A stretch of 64,000 bases of DNA from an uncultured Tateyamaria sp. (GCF_947497045.1 NZ_CANMEU010000001.1:372001-436000); one strand, 5' to 3'. Shown: positions 42,176-52,074, numbered from the stretch's first letter. Notes: generated by a model from the sequence alone, not told the origin. A program made the numbers and translations.

Positions 42176-43194
42176 GGGCGCTGATCGTGCATCAGGTCGG
42201 ACCCGGCGTTGCCGTACAGGATTTGGGACGGCCCGGCTTTCTGGCTGTGGGCTTGACCCGCGGCGGTGCGGCGGATGTTTTGGCTCTGCACGAAGGGGCG
42301 ACCCTGTTGGGCCAAAGCGTGGATCGCGCCGCGTTGGAGATGGTTGGCACCGGTGGTACCTTTGAGGCCAGCGAGGACATGCGCATCGCATTGACCGGGG
42401 CCGTGATGAGCGCGCAGATTGATGGCGAAACGGTGGCGTGGAATGCCAGCCATGCTGTGCCAAAAGGGGCGCGGCTGGTTGTCGGGCCGACACGATCCGG
42501 CGCATATGGCTATCTGCATGTGGGCGGCGGGTTTGAAACGGAACCAACGCTCGGGTCCCGCGCGACACATCAGTCCTGCGGGCTTGGGGCATTGATCACC
42601 GCAGGCCAAACCCTGCTGGTTGGCCAGGACAAAAGGCGCGATATCGGCATGACATTGGCCGTTCCCCCTCGCCTGTCGGGGGGTGTCGTGCGCATCGTAC
42701 CATCCATGCAAACGATGGATTTTGATGCTGATATCCGCACAAGATTCGAAGCAACCACCTTTCGCCGTGACCCACGGGCCAACCGCCAGGGCATACGGCT
42801 GGACAGCAACGGGCCGGGTTTTTCCAACCCCAGCGCCCTCAGCATCGTCAGCGAAGTGATTGTGCCCGGTGACATCCAGATCACCGGGGACGGAACCCCG
42901 TTTGTGTTGATGGCCGAAAGCCAGACGACAGGCGGCTATCCACGGATCGGAACCGTCCTACCCTGCGATCTGCCAAGGGTTGCCCAAGCCCCGGCGGGGG
43001 CCGAATTGCAGTTCGAGTTTCTGGAGCTTGAGGCTGGGGCGCAAGTGCAGGCCCGCGCCAATGCCGATTGGGCGAAACTGCGCACGAGTGTGACGCCGCT
43101 GGTGCGCGATCCTGCGACGATGCAGGATCTGCTCAGTTATCAATTGGTCAGCGGTGCCGTCTCCGCGACCCACTCTGATCTGGACAAAGGATAA
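42172..43194 (+). CDS. pxpC: 5-oxoprolinase subunit PxpC
   Basis: A 340-aa KipA/AHS2-type subunit that works with PxpB. VQDLGRPGFLAVGLTRGGAAD near the start and AESQTTGGYPRIGTVLPCDLPRVAQ near residue 250 are the family signatures. It starts within the pxpB stop and ends 3 bases before pxpA. The long frame left of 42172 is only a shadow of pxpB. Confidence 0.9.
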   Translation: MRALIVHQVGPGVAVQDLGRPGFLAVGLTRGGAADVLALHEGATLLGQSVDRAALEMVGTGGTFEASEDMRIALTGAVMSAQIDGETVAWNASHAVPKGARLVVGPTRSGAYGYLHVGGGFETEPTLGSRATHQSCGLGALITAGQTLLVGQDKRRDIGMTLAVPPRLSGGVVRIVPSMQTMDFDADIRTRFEATTFRRDPRANRQGIRLDSNGPGFSNPSALSIVSEVIVPGDIQITGDGTPFVLMAESQTTGGYPRIGTVLPCDLPRVAQAPAGAELQFEFLELEAGAQVQARANADWAKLRTSVTPLVRDPATMQDLLSYQLVSGAVSATHSDLDKG

Positions 43195-43197
43195 GCC

Positions 43198-43965
43198 ATG
43201 TATGTCGATCTGAACGCCGATATGGGAGAGAGTTTTGGCCCGTGGACCATGGGCGATGATGCGGCCCTGCTGCGCACGGTGACATCCGCCAACATCGCCT
43301 GCGGGGCCCATGCCGGTGATCCCGATGTGATGGCCAAGACAATGAGTATTGCGCTGGAACAAGGCGTGGGGATCGGATCACATCCGGGCTTTGCCGACAT
43401 TCAGGGGTTCGGGCGGCGGCGCATCGACATGCCGCTGGCCTCTTTACAGAACTCGATCCGCTGTCAGGTGGGCGCGACATTGGGCATGGCGCGGGCCTTG
43501 GGGGCCGAGGTGCGGCATATCAAATTGCACGGCGCGCTTGGCAACATGACCTCCGAAGACGAGGATATGGCGCGGGGCTGTTACGAGGCGGCATTATCCG
43601 CGCACCCGGATGCGATTGTAATGGTGCTGGCCGCGACAGCGCAGGAACGCGCGGCGCGCGCGTTGGGCGCGCGTTTTGCCTGCGAAATCTTTGCGGACCG
43701 GGCTTACAACTCGGATGCCACCCTAGTCGATCGGCGCAAGCCCGGCGCGGTGATCCATGACGCGGATCTGGCCGGCAAACGGATGGTCGAGATGGTCAAG
43801 GCCCAAGCCATCATCACCGAAGACGGTACCCGCATCGACACCCCCATCGACAGCATTTGCTGTCACGGTGACACGCCCGAAGCCGTCGATATCGCAGCCT
43901 CCGTGCGCCGCACGCTCGAGGCCGAGGGGATTACCGTGCGCAAGTTCGAGGGACGCACGGGCTAA
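43198..43965 (+). CDS. pxpA: 5-oxoprolinase subunit PxpA (LamB/YcsF family)
   Basis: A 255-aa protein with the LamB/YcsF hallmarks: YVDLNADMGESFGPW at the N-terminus, ANIACGAHAGDP, GSHPGFADIQGFGRR, HIKLHGALGN and SICCHGDTP. It completes the pxpBCA operon; all three are needed for oxoprolinase activity. It is followed by a hairpin 8 bases on. Confidence 0.92.
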   Translation: MYVDLNADMGESFGPWTMGDDAALLRTVTSANIACGAHAGDPDVMAKTMSIALEQGVGIGSHPGFADIQGFGRRRIDMPLASLQNSIRCQVGATLGMARALGAEVRHIKLHGALGNMTSEDEDMARGCYEAALSAHPDAIVMVLAATAQERAARALGARFACEIFADRAYNSDATLVDRRKPGAVIHDADLAGKRMVEMVKAQAIITEDGTRIDTPIDSICCHGDTPEAVDIAASVRRTLEAEGITVRKFEGRTG

Positions 43966-43972
43966 GACGTAA

Positions 43973-43991
43973 GGCGGAGGTGTCCTCCGCC
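43973..43991. terminator. hairpin between convergent pxpA and the ThDP gene
   Basis: GGCGGAGG, loop TGT, CCTCCGCC: a perfect 8-bp GC stem just after pxpA and 10 bases before the end of the minus-strand ThDP gene. It lacks a T-run on either side but sits exactly where a shared terminator is expected. Confidence 0.5.
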
Positions 43992-44000
43992 AATCCGCCC

Positions 44001-45986
44001 TCAGACCAGATCGGCGTCGGTCATAATCTCGACCAGCGCAGGCCCATCCACATCCAATGCCTTTTGCAAGGCCGCTTCAACCGCGTCCGAGGACACGACC
44101 TTTTCCCCATGCGCGCCGCAAATCTTGGCGAAGGCGGCAAAGGAGGGGTTGTGCAGATCGGTTTCCCAGACCGGCCATTCGCCTGATTTCTGCTCCTTAG
44201 TGATCTTGCCCAGCTGACCGTTGTGCAGCAGCACATGGGTGATATCCATGCCGTATTTCACTGCCGTGGTCAGCTCCATCGGGTACTGCCCAAAGCCGCC
44301 ATCGCCCGAGATCGAGATCACCTTGCGCCCCTTCAGCCACTCGAAATCCTGCGTGGCAGCCCATGCGCCCATGGCCGCAGGAAAGCCAAAGCCGATGGAC
44401 CCCAAATAGCCCGACATCAGCACCCGCTGGCCCTTGGTTTCAAAGTAGCGCCCAAAGGAATAGGTGTTGTTGCCCACGTCCACCGCGATGATTGAGTCGG
44501 CAGGCGCGACTTTCGACAGTGCATCGAAGATGGCAAAGGCGTGGATGCCTTTCTCGGTCTCCTCGGCCATGCGCGCGTGTTTCTCACGCCGCCAGATGTC
44601 CCACCGCTCCGCCAATTCGCTGACCTGATCAGGCGCATCAGCAGGGCGTTTGAGTGCGGGTACGACCGCCTCGCAGAATGCCCCGATCTCACCCCAGATC
44701 GGCAGCTCAACCGGGTGGAATTTACCCAACTGCATCCGCTCGTAATCTACCTGAATGATGGGTTTGGATTTCTCGATCCCTGTATGGTTGGAAAAGGATG
44801 TGCCAAGCGTCAGGATCAAGTCCGCCTCGTTCATAAACCATGACGCAATAGGCGTACCAGACCGCCCCAGCACACCTCCGGCCAATGGGTGATCGTCCGC
44901 GATCAACCCCTTGCCCTTGAATGTGGTCAGCACAGGCGCACCAAGCTTCTCGGCCAACGTCGTGATCGCCTCCATATGATCCCACGCGCCATAGCCGATC
45001 ACGAGAATAGGCCGTTTTGCGCCGTTCAGCATCTTGGCCGCGTCCGCCACGTCCTCGTCAGATGGTTTCACAACCGTCCGACCCATCCGTCCGTCAGGCG
45101 TGCTGGCTGGCGCGTCCGAAGCGTTGGTCTGCATATCATCGGGAAAGATCAGATGCGCCACGTCCTGCTGCACCAGCGCGTTCTTCATCGCCAGCGACAC
45201 AAGCTCGGAATGGTTCGAGGTGCTCAGCACCGTCTGGCTGAACTTCGTCACCGCATCAAAGGCCGAGGCCAGGTCGATATCCTGAAACGCACCAGGACCA
45301 AACACTTGCGTCTGGACCTGTCCAGTCAGGGCCAACACCGGCGCGCGGTCCACCTTGGCATCCCATAGACCAGTCAACAGGTTGGTAGCACCGGGGCCTG
45401 CGATGGTCAGGCAGGCGGCAGGATGGCCCGTCAGCTTGCCATAGGCTGATGCGGCAAAGGCCGCGGCCCCCTCGTGCCGGATGCCCACATAGTTCATCTC
45501 ACCCGCTTCAACGCGCATCCGGATCGCATCCGCCAGCCCGAGATTCGAGTGACCCACCATACCAAAGACGTGTTTGATCCCCCAGTTGACCATGCTTTCA
45601 GCCATTTGGTCAGACACAGTGCGCTCGTGCGGTGGTTCAGGCTCAAGACCCACAAAAATCTCGTCACCATCGATCTTGATCGGATAGATCGTCTGCCCGC
45701 TATCTTCATGCCCGCCGGGAGGGGCACCCGTCAGCGGATCAAAATCCCACCCATGCCATGGACAGCGGATCCAGCATTTGCCGCCCTCGCCCCGTTCAAT
45801 CGACCCTTCACCCAAAGGACCCCGCTGGTGGGGGCAGTGATTGTCCATCGCCGCCCACTGCCCGTCAAAGTGCGACAGGCAAATCGACGTCGTGCGCGCC
45901 GTCACAGTCTTTACGCGCCCCTCGGGTAAGTCGCCCGTGTGCCCCACGCTGATCCAATCCAGTGTGCCAGTGTCCGTGTCGCTCAT
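44001..45986 (-). CDS. Rieske [2Fe-2S] - ThDP-dependent enzyme fusion
   Basis: A 661-aa protein. Residues 1-115 form a Rieske domain with both cluster motifs, NHCPHQRGPLG and CPWHGWDFD. The rest is a complete pyruvate oxidase/acetolactate synthase-like ThDP enzyme: GIRHEGAAAFAASAYGK with the cofactor-activating Glu, TIAGPGATNLLTGLWDAK, and the ThDP motif GDGGFGQYPMEL ending in LLHNGQLG. The substrate is unknown; an oxidative 2-oxoacid decarboxylase passing electrons to the Rieske cluster is a reasonable guess. The start at 45986 overlaps the upstream gene by 4 bases, so the two Rieske proteins are made together. The 17-residue upstream extension is not needed. Confidence 0.8.
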   Translation of the reverse strand: MSDTDTGTLDWISVGHTGDLPEGRVKTVTARTTSICLSHFDGQWAAMDNHCPHQRGPLGEGSIERGEGGKCWIRCPWHGWDFDPLTGAPPGGHEDSGQTIYPIKIDGDEIFVGLEPEPPHERTVSDQMAESMVNWGIKHVFGMVGHSNLGLADAIRMRVEAGEMNYVGIRHEGAAAFAASAYGKLTGHPAACLTIAGPGATNLLTGLWDAKVDRAPVLALTGQVQTQVFGPGAFQDIDLASAFDAVTKFSQTVLSTSNHSELVSLAMKNALVQQDVAHLIFPDDMQTNASDAPASTPDGRMGRTVVKPSDEDVADAAKMLNGAKRPILVIGYGAWDHMEAITTLAEKLGAPVLTTFKGKGLIADDHPLAGGVLGRSGTPIASWFMNEADLILTLGTSFSNHTGIEKSKPIIQVDYERMQLGKFHPVELPIWGEIGAFCEAVVPALKRPADAPDQVSELAERWDIWRREKHARMAEETEKGIHAFAIFDALSKVAPADSIIAVDVGNNTYSFGRYFETKGQRVLMSGYLGSIGFGFPAAMGAWAATQDFEWLKGRKVISISGDGGFGQYPMELTTAVKYGMDITHVLLHNGQLGKITKEQKSGEWPVWETDLHNPSFAAFAKICGAHGEKVVSSDAVEAALQKALDVDGPALVEIMTDADLV

Positions 45987-47593
45987 GTTACTCCTCCAAA
46001 GGGCACACCCGAAATGTCGGACATGTCCTTTTTCCATGTGGTCAAGTCGTCGATGTTGAATTTGTTGAGGTGATCATGCCCACAGGCGCGCGCCATCACC
46101 TGCATCAGCTCGGTACTTGCCTCAAAGAAGTTGGCAAGCTGGCGGGCCGATTTCTCGACAATCAGGCGATTGACCAAATGCGGCTTCTGGCTCGCGATCC
46201 CGACCGGGCAATTGTTGGTGTGGCAGGCGCGCATGGCCAAACATCCGATGGCTTGCATGGCCGAATTCGACAGCGCAATCGCATCCGCACCCAAGGCCAG
46301 CGCCTTGATGAAATCCGCGGGTTTGCGCAAGCCCCCTGTAATGACAAGGCTCACATCGTGCCGCTCCAGCCGGTCAAGATGGGCACGGGCGCGGGCCAGT
46401 GCGGGGATCGTAGGCACCGAGATATTGTCGCGAAAGATCGTGGGCGCGGCACCTGTACCGCCGCCGCGCCCATCAAGGATGATGTAATCAACGCCCACAA
46501 CCAACGCCGCATCAATGTCCTTTTCGATGTGCTGCGCGCTCAGCTTGTAGCCGATGGGAATGCCGCCCGTACGCTCGCGCACCTCATCGGCAAAGTCCCT
46601 GATCTGCGCCGGATCGCTCCAGTCCGGAAAACGTGCGGGTGAAATGGCCGCTTCGCCCTCTTCCAGCCCACGCACCTCGGCGATTTTTGCGTTGACCTTG
46701 TGGCCAGGCAAATGCCCGCCCGTTCCTGTTTTCGCTGCCTGCCCACCTTTGAAATGGAAGGCCTGCACTTTGGCGACCTTGTCCCAACTGAACCCAAACC
46801 GGGCCGAGGCGAGTTCGTAGAAATACCTGGAATTGGCATCCTGCTCTTCGGGCAGCATGCCGCCTTCGCCCGAACAAATGCCAGTGCCTGCAATCTGTGC
46901 GCCACGTGCCAATGCAATCTTGGCCGGTTCGGACAGCGCGCCATAGGACATATCTGACACAAACAGCGGAATATCGAGGCGGAGCGGTTTTTTGGCATTG
47001 GGCCCAATGATCACTTCGGTGCCCACGGCATCATCATCCAGCAGCGGCGGCTTGTGCAATTGCGCGGTCAGCAATTGGATATCGTCCCAGTCAGGCAATT
47101 CAAGGCGCGACACCCCCATCGCATCCACCACACCGTGATGCCCGGTTTTGGACAGACCATCGCGGGCGTATTGCTGGATCAGACCTGTGTAGGGTTCCTC
47201 CTGCGCTCCTTTGGAAGGGTCGGCATAAAGGCCCAGATAGGCGTCGCGGCTGTAGGGTTGCGGGTTCTCGAAACCCCATTGCTTGATCTCATCCGCATCA
47301 ACGCAAATGTCGTCGCCATCCACCCACGATTTGAACTTGGGCAACGCCTCATTGTTGGCATATTCACTGACGCCGCTGTCGAGGCGATAGTCCCAATCGT
47401 GCACCCCGCAGATCAGGTTGTTGCCTCGCACAAACCCGTCCGCCATAAGTGCGCCTCTGTGCAGACAGCGCCCGTAAAAGACCGAGATATCATCGTCAAA
47501 GCGCACCACCACCAGATCGACTTCACCCACAATGGCATAGGCAGGTGTTCGATCGGCCAGCTTGGACAGCTGCGCCACAATTTCTTTTGTCAT
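45983..47593 (-). CDS. Rieske - glutamate-synthase-like FMN enzyme fusion
   Basis: A 536-aa protein. The N-terminal 100 residues contain a Rieske domain (YGRCLHRGALMADG, CGVHDWDYRLD). The main part, residues 150-500, is the FMN-binding core of glutamate synthase: YGALSEPAKIALARGAQIAG, ICSGEGGMLPEE, YIILDGRGGGTGAAP, and CLAMRACHTNNCPVG for a 3Fe-4S cluster. It lacks the glutaminase and GXGXG-type C-terminal domains of full GltB. The ATG at 47593 is preferred over the TTG just before it. With the Rieske-ThDP partner it may form a two-protein redox enzyme; the reaction is not known to me. Confidence 0.8.
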   Translation of the reverse strand: MTKEIVAQLSKLADRTPAYAIVGEVDLVVVRFDDDISVFYGRCLHRGALMADGFVRGNNLICGVHDWDYRLDSGVSEYANNEALPKFKSWVDGDDICVDADEIKQWGFENPQPYSRDAYLGLYADPSKGAQEEPYTGLIQQYARDGLSKTGHHGVVDAMGVSRLELPDWDDIQLLTAQLHKPPLLDDDAVGTEVIIGPNAKKPLRLDIPLFVSDMSYGALSEPAKIALARGAQIAGTGICSGEGGMLPEEQDANSRYFYELASARFGFSWDKVAKVQAFHFKGGQAAKTGTGGHLPGHKVNAKIAEVRGLEEGEAAISPARFPDWSDPAQIRDFADEVRERTGGIPIGYKLSAQHIEKDIDAALVVGVDYIILDGRGGGTGAAPTIFRDNISVPTIPALARARAHLDRLERHDVSLVITGGLRKPADFIKALALGADAIALSNSAMQAIGCLAMRACHTNNCPVGIASQKPHLVNRLIVEKSARQLANFFEASTELMQVMARACGHDHLNKFNIDDLTTWKKDMSDISGVPFGGVT

Positions 47594-47841
47594 CAATAGG
47601 TCCTGAATTTCGAGTTGGGCTCAGGATTGCATAGCGAAGCATAGAAAGCACCTCTCAATTCCTGCCGTGACAGCGATGGCAAAAGTTGGCTTGGGGTATT
47701 CGCGGGCCACCAAGGGTGTAGATCACTGTCGCCGTGGTCCAACACCGTCTTGATATCAAAAAGCAGGTCATGGGATGTCAGATATGTGCGCAAAAAACTG
47801 TGCCCTTGCTCACCAACTCGTGATGCGCGACGGCGCAGATT

Positions 47842-48840
47842 TTACCCCACTTCGGCCATCTGCCCGGTCCGTGCAGCCGTTTTAATCGCCTCAATCACCT
47901 GCACGGCGCGCAGCCCATCCGCCGCACTCACAAGCGGTTGCGCCCGTCCTTTGATCACATCTGCAAAGTGGGCGATTTGCGCGGACAGCGCATCAGCCAG
48001 GGGCAATGGCACGCGGGTTTGCGTAATCGGTGCCCACCAGTCGGGCCCTCCCTCTTGCGACCAGACCGTCAGGTTGGGCAGCGCCAACGACCCGCGCGTG
48101 CCGCCGATCACATAGCTGGACTGGTCCGTCTTGGGGTATGCTGGATTTTCCCCCGCGGTCAGCTCCCAACTCCATGGGCCAAGGGCCACATCCGACAGGT
48201 TCAACGTGCCCAACATACCGGATGCGAATTTGACAATCGCCACGCTGACTTCTTCGGCGTTCGTGCCACGCACCACATTGCTTTCGAAAGCATGGACGGT
48301 GGTGATCGGCCCACACAGATGCATCAGGACATCAACGTCATGGATCAGGTTGATAAAGAGCGGACCCGCGCCCGCACCCTGCCGCCACGCAGCGGCAAAA
48401 TAGTGATCCGGTTTGGGGAGCCAACACTGCCCATGCAAGGTCGTCAGCATGCCAAGCTGGCCCGACGCGATGATCTCCTTGGCTTTGGCAATCAGCGGGT
48501 TGTGGCGGCGATGATGCCCCACAAGGATCGGCACATCGCCCGCTGCCGCGACAAGTTCAGCCCCTTCGGCAGCGGTGCTTGTCAGCGGTTTTTCGATCAA
48601 CATGGGGCAGTCCGCATCGATCAGCGTTTTGGCCAGCGTCGCGTGCAGCGCGTTTGGGACGGCAAGGATCACCCCGTCCGACATTGACGCCAGATCGCCA
48701 AGCGTGTCAGCGATGGGCCACGGGCTGTCCTTGACACCCGGATCAAGCACCGCCGACAAGGTAACGCCCGGTGTGCGTTCAATCGCCGCGATATGCTGTT
48801 TGCCGATCAGTCCGATCCCGGCCACTCCAATGCGGATCAT
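47842..48840 (-). CDS. Gfo/Idh/MocA-family oxidoreductase (1)
   Basis: A 332-aa NAD(P)-dependent sugar oxidoreductase: Rossmann GVAGIGLIGKQH, EKPLT near residue 92 for the conserved EKP lysine, HHRRHNP and a C-terminal beta-sheet domain with LINLIHDVDVLMHL-like active-site His/Asp. It overlaps uxuA by 4 bases and is the last gene of the minus-strand operon that begins at 53105. Substrate probably a sugar acid or inositol-like compound. About 250 bases without a supported gene follow before the Rieske genes. Confidence 0.83.
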   Translation of the reverse strand: MIRIGVAGIGLIGKQHIAAIERTPGVTLSAVLDPGVKDSPWPIADTLGDLASMSDGVILAVPNALHATLAKTLIDADCPMLIEKPLTSTAAEGAELVAAAGDVPILVGHHRRHNPLIAKAKEIIASGQLGMLTTLHGQCWLPKPDHYFAAAWRQGAGAGPLFINLIHDVDVLMHLCGPITTVHAFESNVVRGTNAEEVSVAIVKFASGMLGTLNLSDVALGPWSWELTAGENPAYPKTDQSSYVIGGTRGSLALPNLTVWSQEGGPDWWAPITQTRVPLPLADALSAQIAHFADVIKGRAQPLVSAADGLRAVQVIEAIKTAARTGQMAEVG

Positions 48841-50030
48841 GCGATATCTCCCTTGAGGGCGGCCATGATCCCTCGCAACTCGGCCAGACCGCGCATGCGC
48901 CCGATCAACGGATAGCCGGGCAGGCTGTCGCGGCCCCGATCGTCCAGGAGTTCCTGACCGTGATCAGGACGCATCGGGATCGCATGATCTTCGCATCCTT
49001 CCGCCCGTCGACGCGCCTCTTCCTTCATCAACGCGCGCAAAGCAGCGACCATATCAGTGTCGCCTTCAAGGTGGGCCGCTTCGAAAAAGCCGGGTCGATC
49101 CGGGTCGGGCGAGGGCAACCGCTTGGTGTTGCGCAAGTGGGCGAAATGGATCCGGGGGCCAAGGCGGGTCACGAAATCCACTACCTCAAACTGAGGGGCT
49201 ACCCCAAGTGACCCCGTGCACAGAGTTGCTCCATTGGCTGGGGTATCCACCGCATTCAGCGCGATCTCATAATCCGTCGTCGAAGACATGACCCGCGGCA
49301 ATCCCAATAGGGAAAACGGTGGGTCATCAGGGTGGCAACACAAACGAAGCCCCAGCGTCTCGGCCAACGGTGCCACCTCACCCAGAAAGTCGATCAGGTT
49401 CTGGCGCAGTTGGGCCGCTGATATCCCGGCATAGCTCGCCAATCGCGTGCGCACATCCTCCAGCGTCCAGCCGTCATTTGCGCCTGGCAAACCAGCGATA
49501 ACCGTGTGGGTCAGATTGGCCTTGGCCGCGTCATCCATGGCTACAAACGCAGACTTGGCGGCCTCTTGCACCGCCACGTTGTAGTCCTCCGCGGCACCGT
49601 TCCGTTTGAGAATGTGCAGATCAAATGCTGCAAATACGGCCAGATCGAACAACATCGCTGTGCCACCATGGGGTTGCGGCGCGTGGGTCTGGGTACGGGT
49701 CCAATCGAGGATCGGCATGAAGTTATAGCAAATCGTGCGCACACCTTGGTCGGCCAGTGCGCGCATGCTGGATTTGTAGTGCATCAGGTGGTCGGCCATG
49801 TCAGGGCCTTGGGTCTTGATGGCCTCCGACACCGGCAGGCTTTCGACCACCTCCCACGTGAGACCGACACGTTCTATCATCCCCTTGCGCGCGGCAATCG
49901 CATCTGCGGGCCATGGCGCGCCCGGCGCAAAGCCGTGCAATGCGGTAACAACCCCGGTAGCCCCGACCTGGGGCAGATCGGAAAGTTGCGTGGGATCGTC
50001 CGGGCCAAACCAGCGCCAACACTCGATCAT
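48837..50030 (-). CDS. uxuA: mannonate dehydratase
   Basis: A 397-aa enzyme that converts D-mannonate to 2-keto-3-deoxygluconate in glucuronate breakdown. Family marks are MIECWRWFGP at the start, GVVTALHGFAPG, ICYNFMPILDWTRT, RLCCHPDDPPFSLLGLPR and HFAHLRNTK, with the metal-binding His/Cys residues in place. The start at 50030 overlaps the stop of the preceding gene (ATGA) and matches the family N-terminus; the ATG 9 bases earlier is less likely. Works with uxaC and uxuB on the other strand. Confidence 0.92.
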   Translation of the reverse strand: MIECWRWFGPDDPTQLSDLPQVGATGVVTALHGFAPGAPWPADAIAARKGMIERVGLTWEVVESLPVSEAIKTQGPDMADHLMHYKSSMRALADQGVRTICYNFMPILDWTRTQTHAPQPHGGTAMLFDLAVFAAFDLHILKRNGAAEDYNVAVQEAAKSAFVAMDDAAKANLTHTVIAGLPGANDGWTLEDVRTRLASYAGISAAQLRQNLIDFLGEVAPLAETLGLRLCCHPDDPPFSLLGLPRVMSSTTDYEIALNAVDTPANGATLCTGSLGVAPQFEVVDFVTRLGPRIHFAHLRNTKRLPSPDPDRPGFFEAAHLEGDTDMVAALRALMKEEARRRAEGCEDHAIPMRPDHGQELLDDRGRDSLPGYPLIGRMRGLAELRGIMAALKGDIA

Positions 50031-51070
50031 GGCTGCCATCCTGTGTGCAAAGGGTGATCGGGATCGAGCGGCAGCGCAACAGGTGTGCCACTGCGATGCG
50101 ACGCGTAAATCGCCGTGACCAAAGCGATCGAGGCCGCACCGTCCTCAAAACTCACGGCGGTATTGGGTTGATCGCTCAGCACCTTTTGAACCTCACTCAG
50201 AAAACCGGCGAACCCCGCGGGGCCCGTTGGGGTCGCCGAAACAACCGCATCGATCTGCGCCTGTTTTGCCGGATCGCGTGCGGTGAACGTCCATGCCCCC
50301 TGCCCTGGCGCATACGGGTTCGTATCCGAAGTTGCGGTCAAATGCTCATAGACGAACCGCAGCCGCGTTTCGTCCCGCGCATGTCCCAATGTAACCGAGC
50401 TTGTCGCCAGCGCACCGCCCTCCAACTCGAATATAAGCGCGGCGGAGTCCTCGGTATCGATCGGGTTCACAATCGTGTTCAGTCGGGCGATTACGCGGGT
50501 GATCGGTGCCATGAAATGAGCGAGCAAATCATGCGCATGGATCGCATGGCCCAGCACCGCGCCTCCTTGTTCACCCGCCCATGTGCCACGCCACGGAACC
50601 TCGTAGTAATCCGCCCCCCGGTTCCAATGCGTCTCAAGGGATGCGGCGCGCGGTGCGCCTGTCAGCCCTGCATCCTTCAAGGCGCGCAACTGATCGAACG
50701 CTGGCCCAAAGCGGTACTGGAACACCGGAAAGATATGGCGCTTGGCCCGCTCCATCGCGTCGCGCAGGGTGTCGATATCGGCCATGGAAGTCGCAAGGGG
50801 CTTCTCGCAAATCACGTGTTTTCCGACAGCAAGCGCCTTGAGCGCGATGGGCACATGCAAGTGAGGCGGCAGGCAGATATCGATCAGGCCCACATCGGCA
50901 GATATCGCCTGATCCACATCCGCAAGGGCCACGATGCTGTCACCGCACAAGGCGGCGCGGCGGTCCGGATCCTGATCCACCAGATGGGTGACCTTGAACC
51001 CGGACAGCCCTTGGTAGGCCTCAAGATGCTGGGCCCCGATCCCGCCGCCCAAGATCGCGACGCGGATCAC
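50027..51070 (-). CDS. Gfo/Idh/MocA-family oxidoreductase (2)
   Basis: A 347-aa sugar dehydrogenase with Rossmann AILGGGIGAQHLEAY, HVICEKPLATS (EKP) and a substrate domain with VLGHAIHAHDLLAHF, where the His-x-x-x-His/Asp site is expected. Overlaps both neighbours by 4 bases within the uxuA operon. The three family members here differ clearly from one another, so they probably act on different sugar acids or on steps of one route. Confidence 0.83.
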   Translation of the reverse strand: MIRVAILGGGIGAQHLEAYQGLSGFKVTHLVDQDPDRRAALCGDSIVALADVDQAISADVGLIDICLPPHLHVPIALKALAVGKHVICEKPLATSMADIDTLRDAMERAKRHIFPVFQYRFGPAFDQLRALKDAGLTGAPRAASLETHWNRGADYYEVPWRGTWAGEQGGAVLGHAIHAHDLLAHFMAPITRVIARLNTIVNPIDTEDSAALIFELEGGALATSSVTLGHARDETRLRFVYEHLTATSDTNPYAPGQGAWTFTARDPAKQAQIDAVVSATPTGPAGFAGFLSEVQKVLSDQPNTAVSFEDGAASIALVTAIYASHRSGTPVALPLDPDHPLHTGWQP

Positions 51071-52074
51071 GCCGCACCTGCTTCGGCCATGGCTTGCGCA
51101 TGCAGCGCAAGGTCCATCACGTTAAAGCAATGGGTCTGGGTCATCGCGGTTTCGGTGCGGTGGGCAATATCATGCGCCAGCCGTTTGAAATAAGGCAACC
51201 CGGCACCACGCGCATCAATGACTTCGCACCTGTCGTCATTCACCAGCACGAGGCTGTCGGTCCCGACCCGTCCACCGACATCGACGTATTTGCGCAATTC
51301 GATATAACCCTTCGTCCCCAAAAGGGTCAGCCGCCCATCGCCCCAGTTTGGCAACGCATCCGGGGTATACCAATCCACCCGAATATACCCCGAGGCATGG
51401 GCCGACCGCAGCGCGATCTCTCCGAAATCCTGTAGGCCTGGGTCCTTGGGATTGGCGTGGTTCGCGGCATGCGCCATAGTGATCTGTGCCGTCTCTGACC
51501 CTGTGAAATGCAGGAATTGATCGATCTGATGTGATCCAATATCGACTAGTACGCCTCCGTATTTTTCGCGATCAAAGAACCAATCAGGACGGGTCTGTCG
51601 GTTCAGCCTGTGCGGCCCGAGCCCGGTGGTATGAACGACGTGGCCAATGGCCCCATCCCGGACCAGTTGATCCGCAAGTGTGACGCACGGCACCTCGAAC
51701 CGTTCAGAGAAGTTGATGGACCAGATGCGCCCGGTTTCAGCTACAGCCGCTTTGATCTGATCAAGCTGGCGTTGCGTCGTGCATCCCGGCTTGTCGGTCA
51801 TAACGTCATGACCGGTCTGCATCGCGCGTACGGCAAGCGCGGCGCGATCCGCCGGAATGGTCGAAATCAGCGCCAGATCAGCGCCAGTACCCAATGCGGC
51901 CTCAAGGGTGTCAAACCTATGCAAATCCGGGAAGCGTTCAACATATCCGGCAAGTGGTTGGGGGGTGCCTCGCGTCCAATACCCAAGGCACCTGCCCCCG
52001 ATCCGCGCCATGTTTTCGGTCATGCCGTAGATGTGGCGGTGATCCAGTCCTAGCGCGACAAAGGCGAGGGTCAT
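51067..52074 (-). CDS. Gfo/Idh/MocA-family oxidoreductase (3)
   Basis: A 335-aa member with a divergent start (FVALGLDHRHIYGMTENM), in which the GxGxxG loop is not canonical, then DVMTDKPGCTT for the usual EKP lysine (DKP here) and GVLVDIGSHQIDQFLHF in the active site. The changed nucleotide loop suggests altered cofactor binding. Coupled to both neighbours by 4-base overlaps. Confidence 0.75.
   Translation of the reverse strand: MTLAFVALGLDHRHIYGMTENMARIGGRCLGYWTRGTPQPLAGYVERFPDLHRFDTLEAALGTGADLALISTIPADRAALAVRAMQTGHDVMTDKPGCTTQRQLDQIKAAVAETGRIWSINFSERFEVPCVTLADQLVRDGAIGHVVHTTGLGPHRLNRQTRPDWFFDREKYGGVLVDIGSHQIDQFLHFTGSETAQITMAHAANHANPKDPGLQDFGEIALRSAHASGYIRVDWYTPDALPNWGDGRLTLLGTKGYIELRKYVDVGGRVGTDSLVLVNDDRCEVIDARGAGLPYFKRLAHDIAHRTETAMTQTHCFNVMDLALHAQAMAEAGAA

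Noticed and set aside
47593-47793. 66-aa minus-strand frame ending on the start of the Rieske-glutamate-synthase gene
   Set aside because: The TGATG junction could mean coupling, but its start would be TTG without a ribosome-binding site and the peptide has no recognisable features. Kept only as a possible leader peptide.
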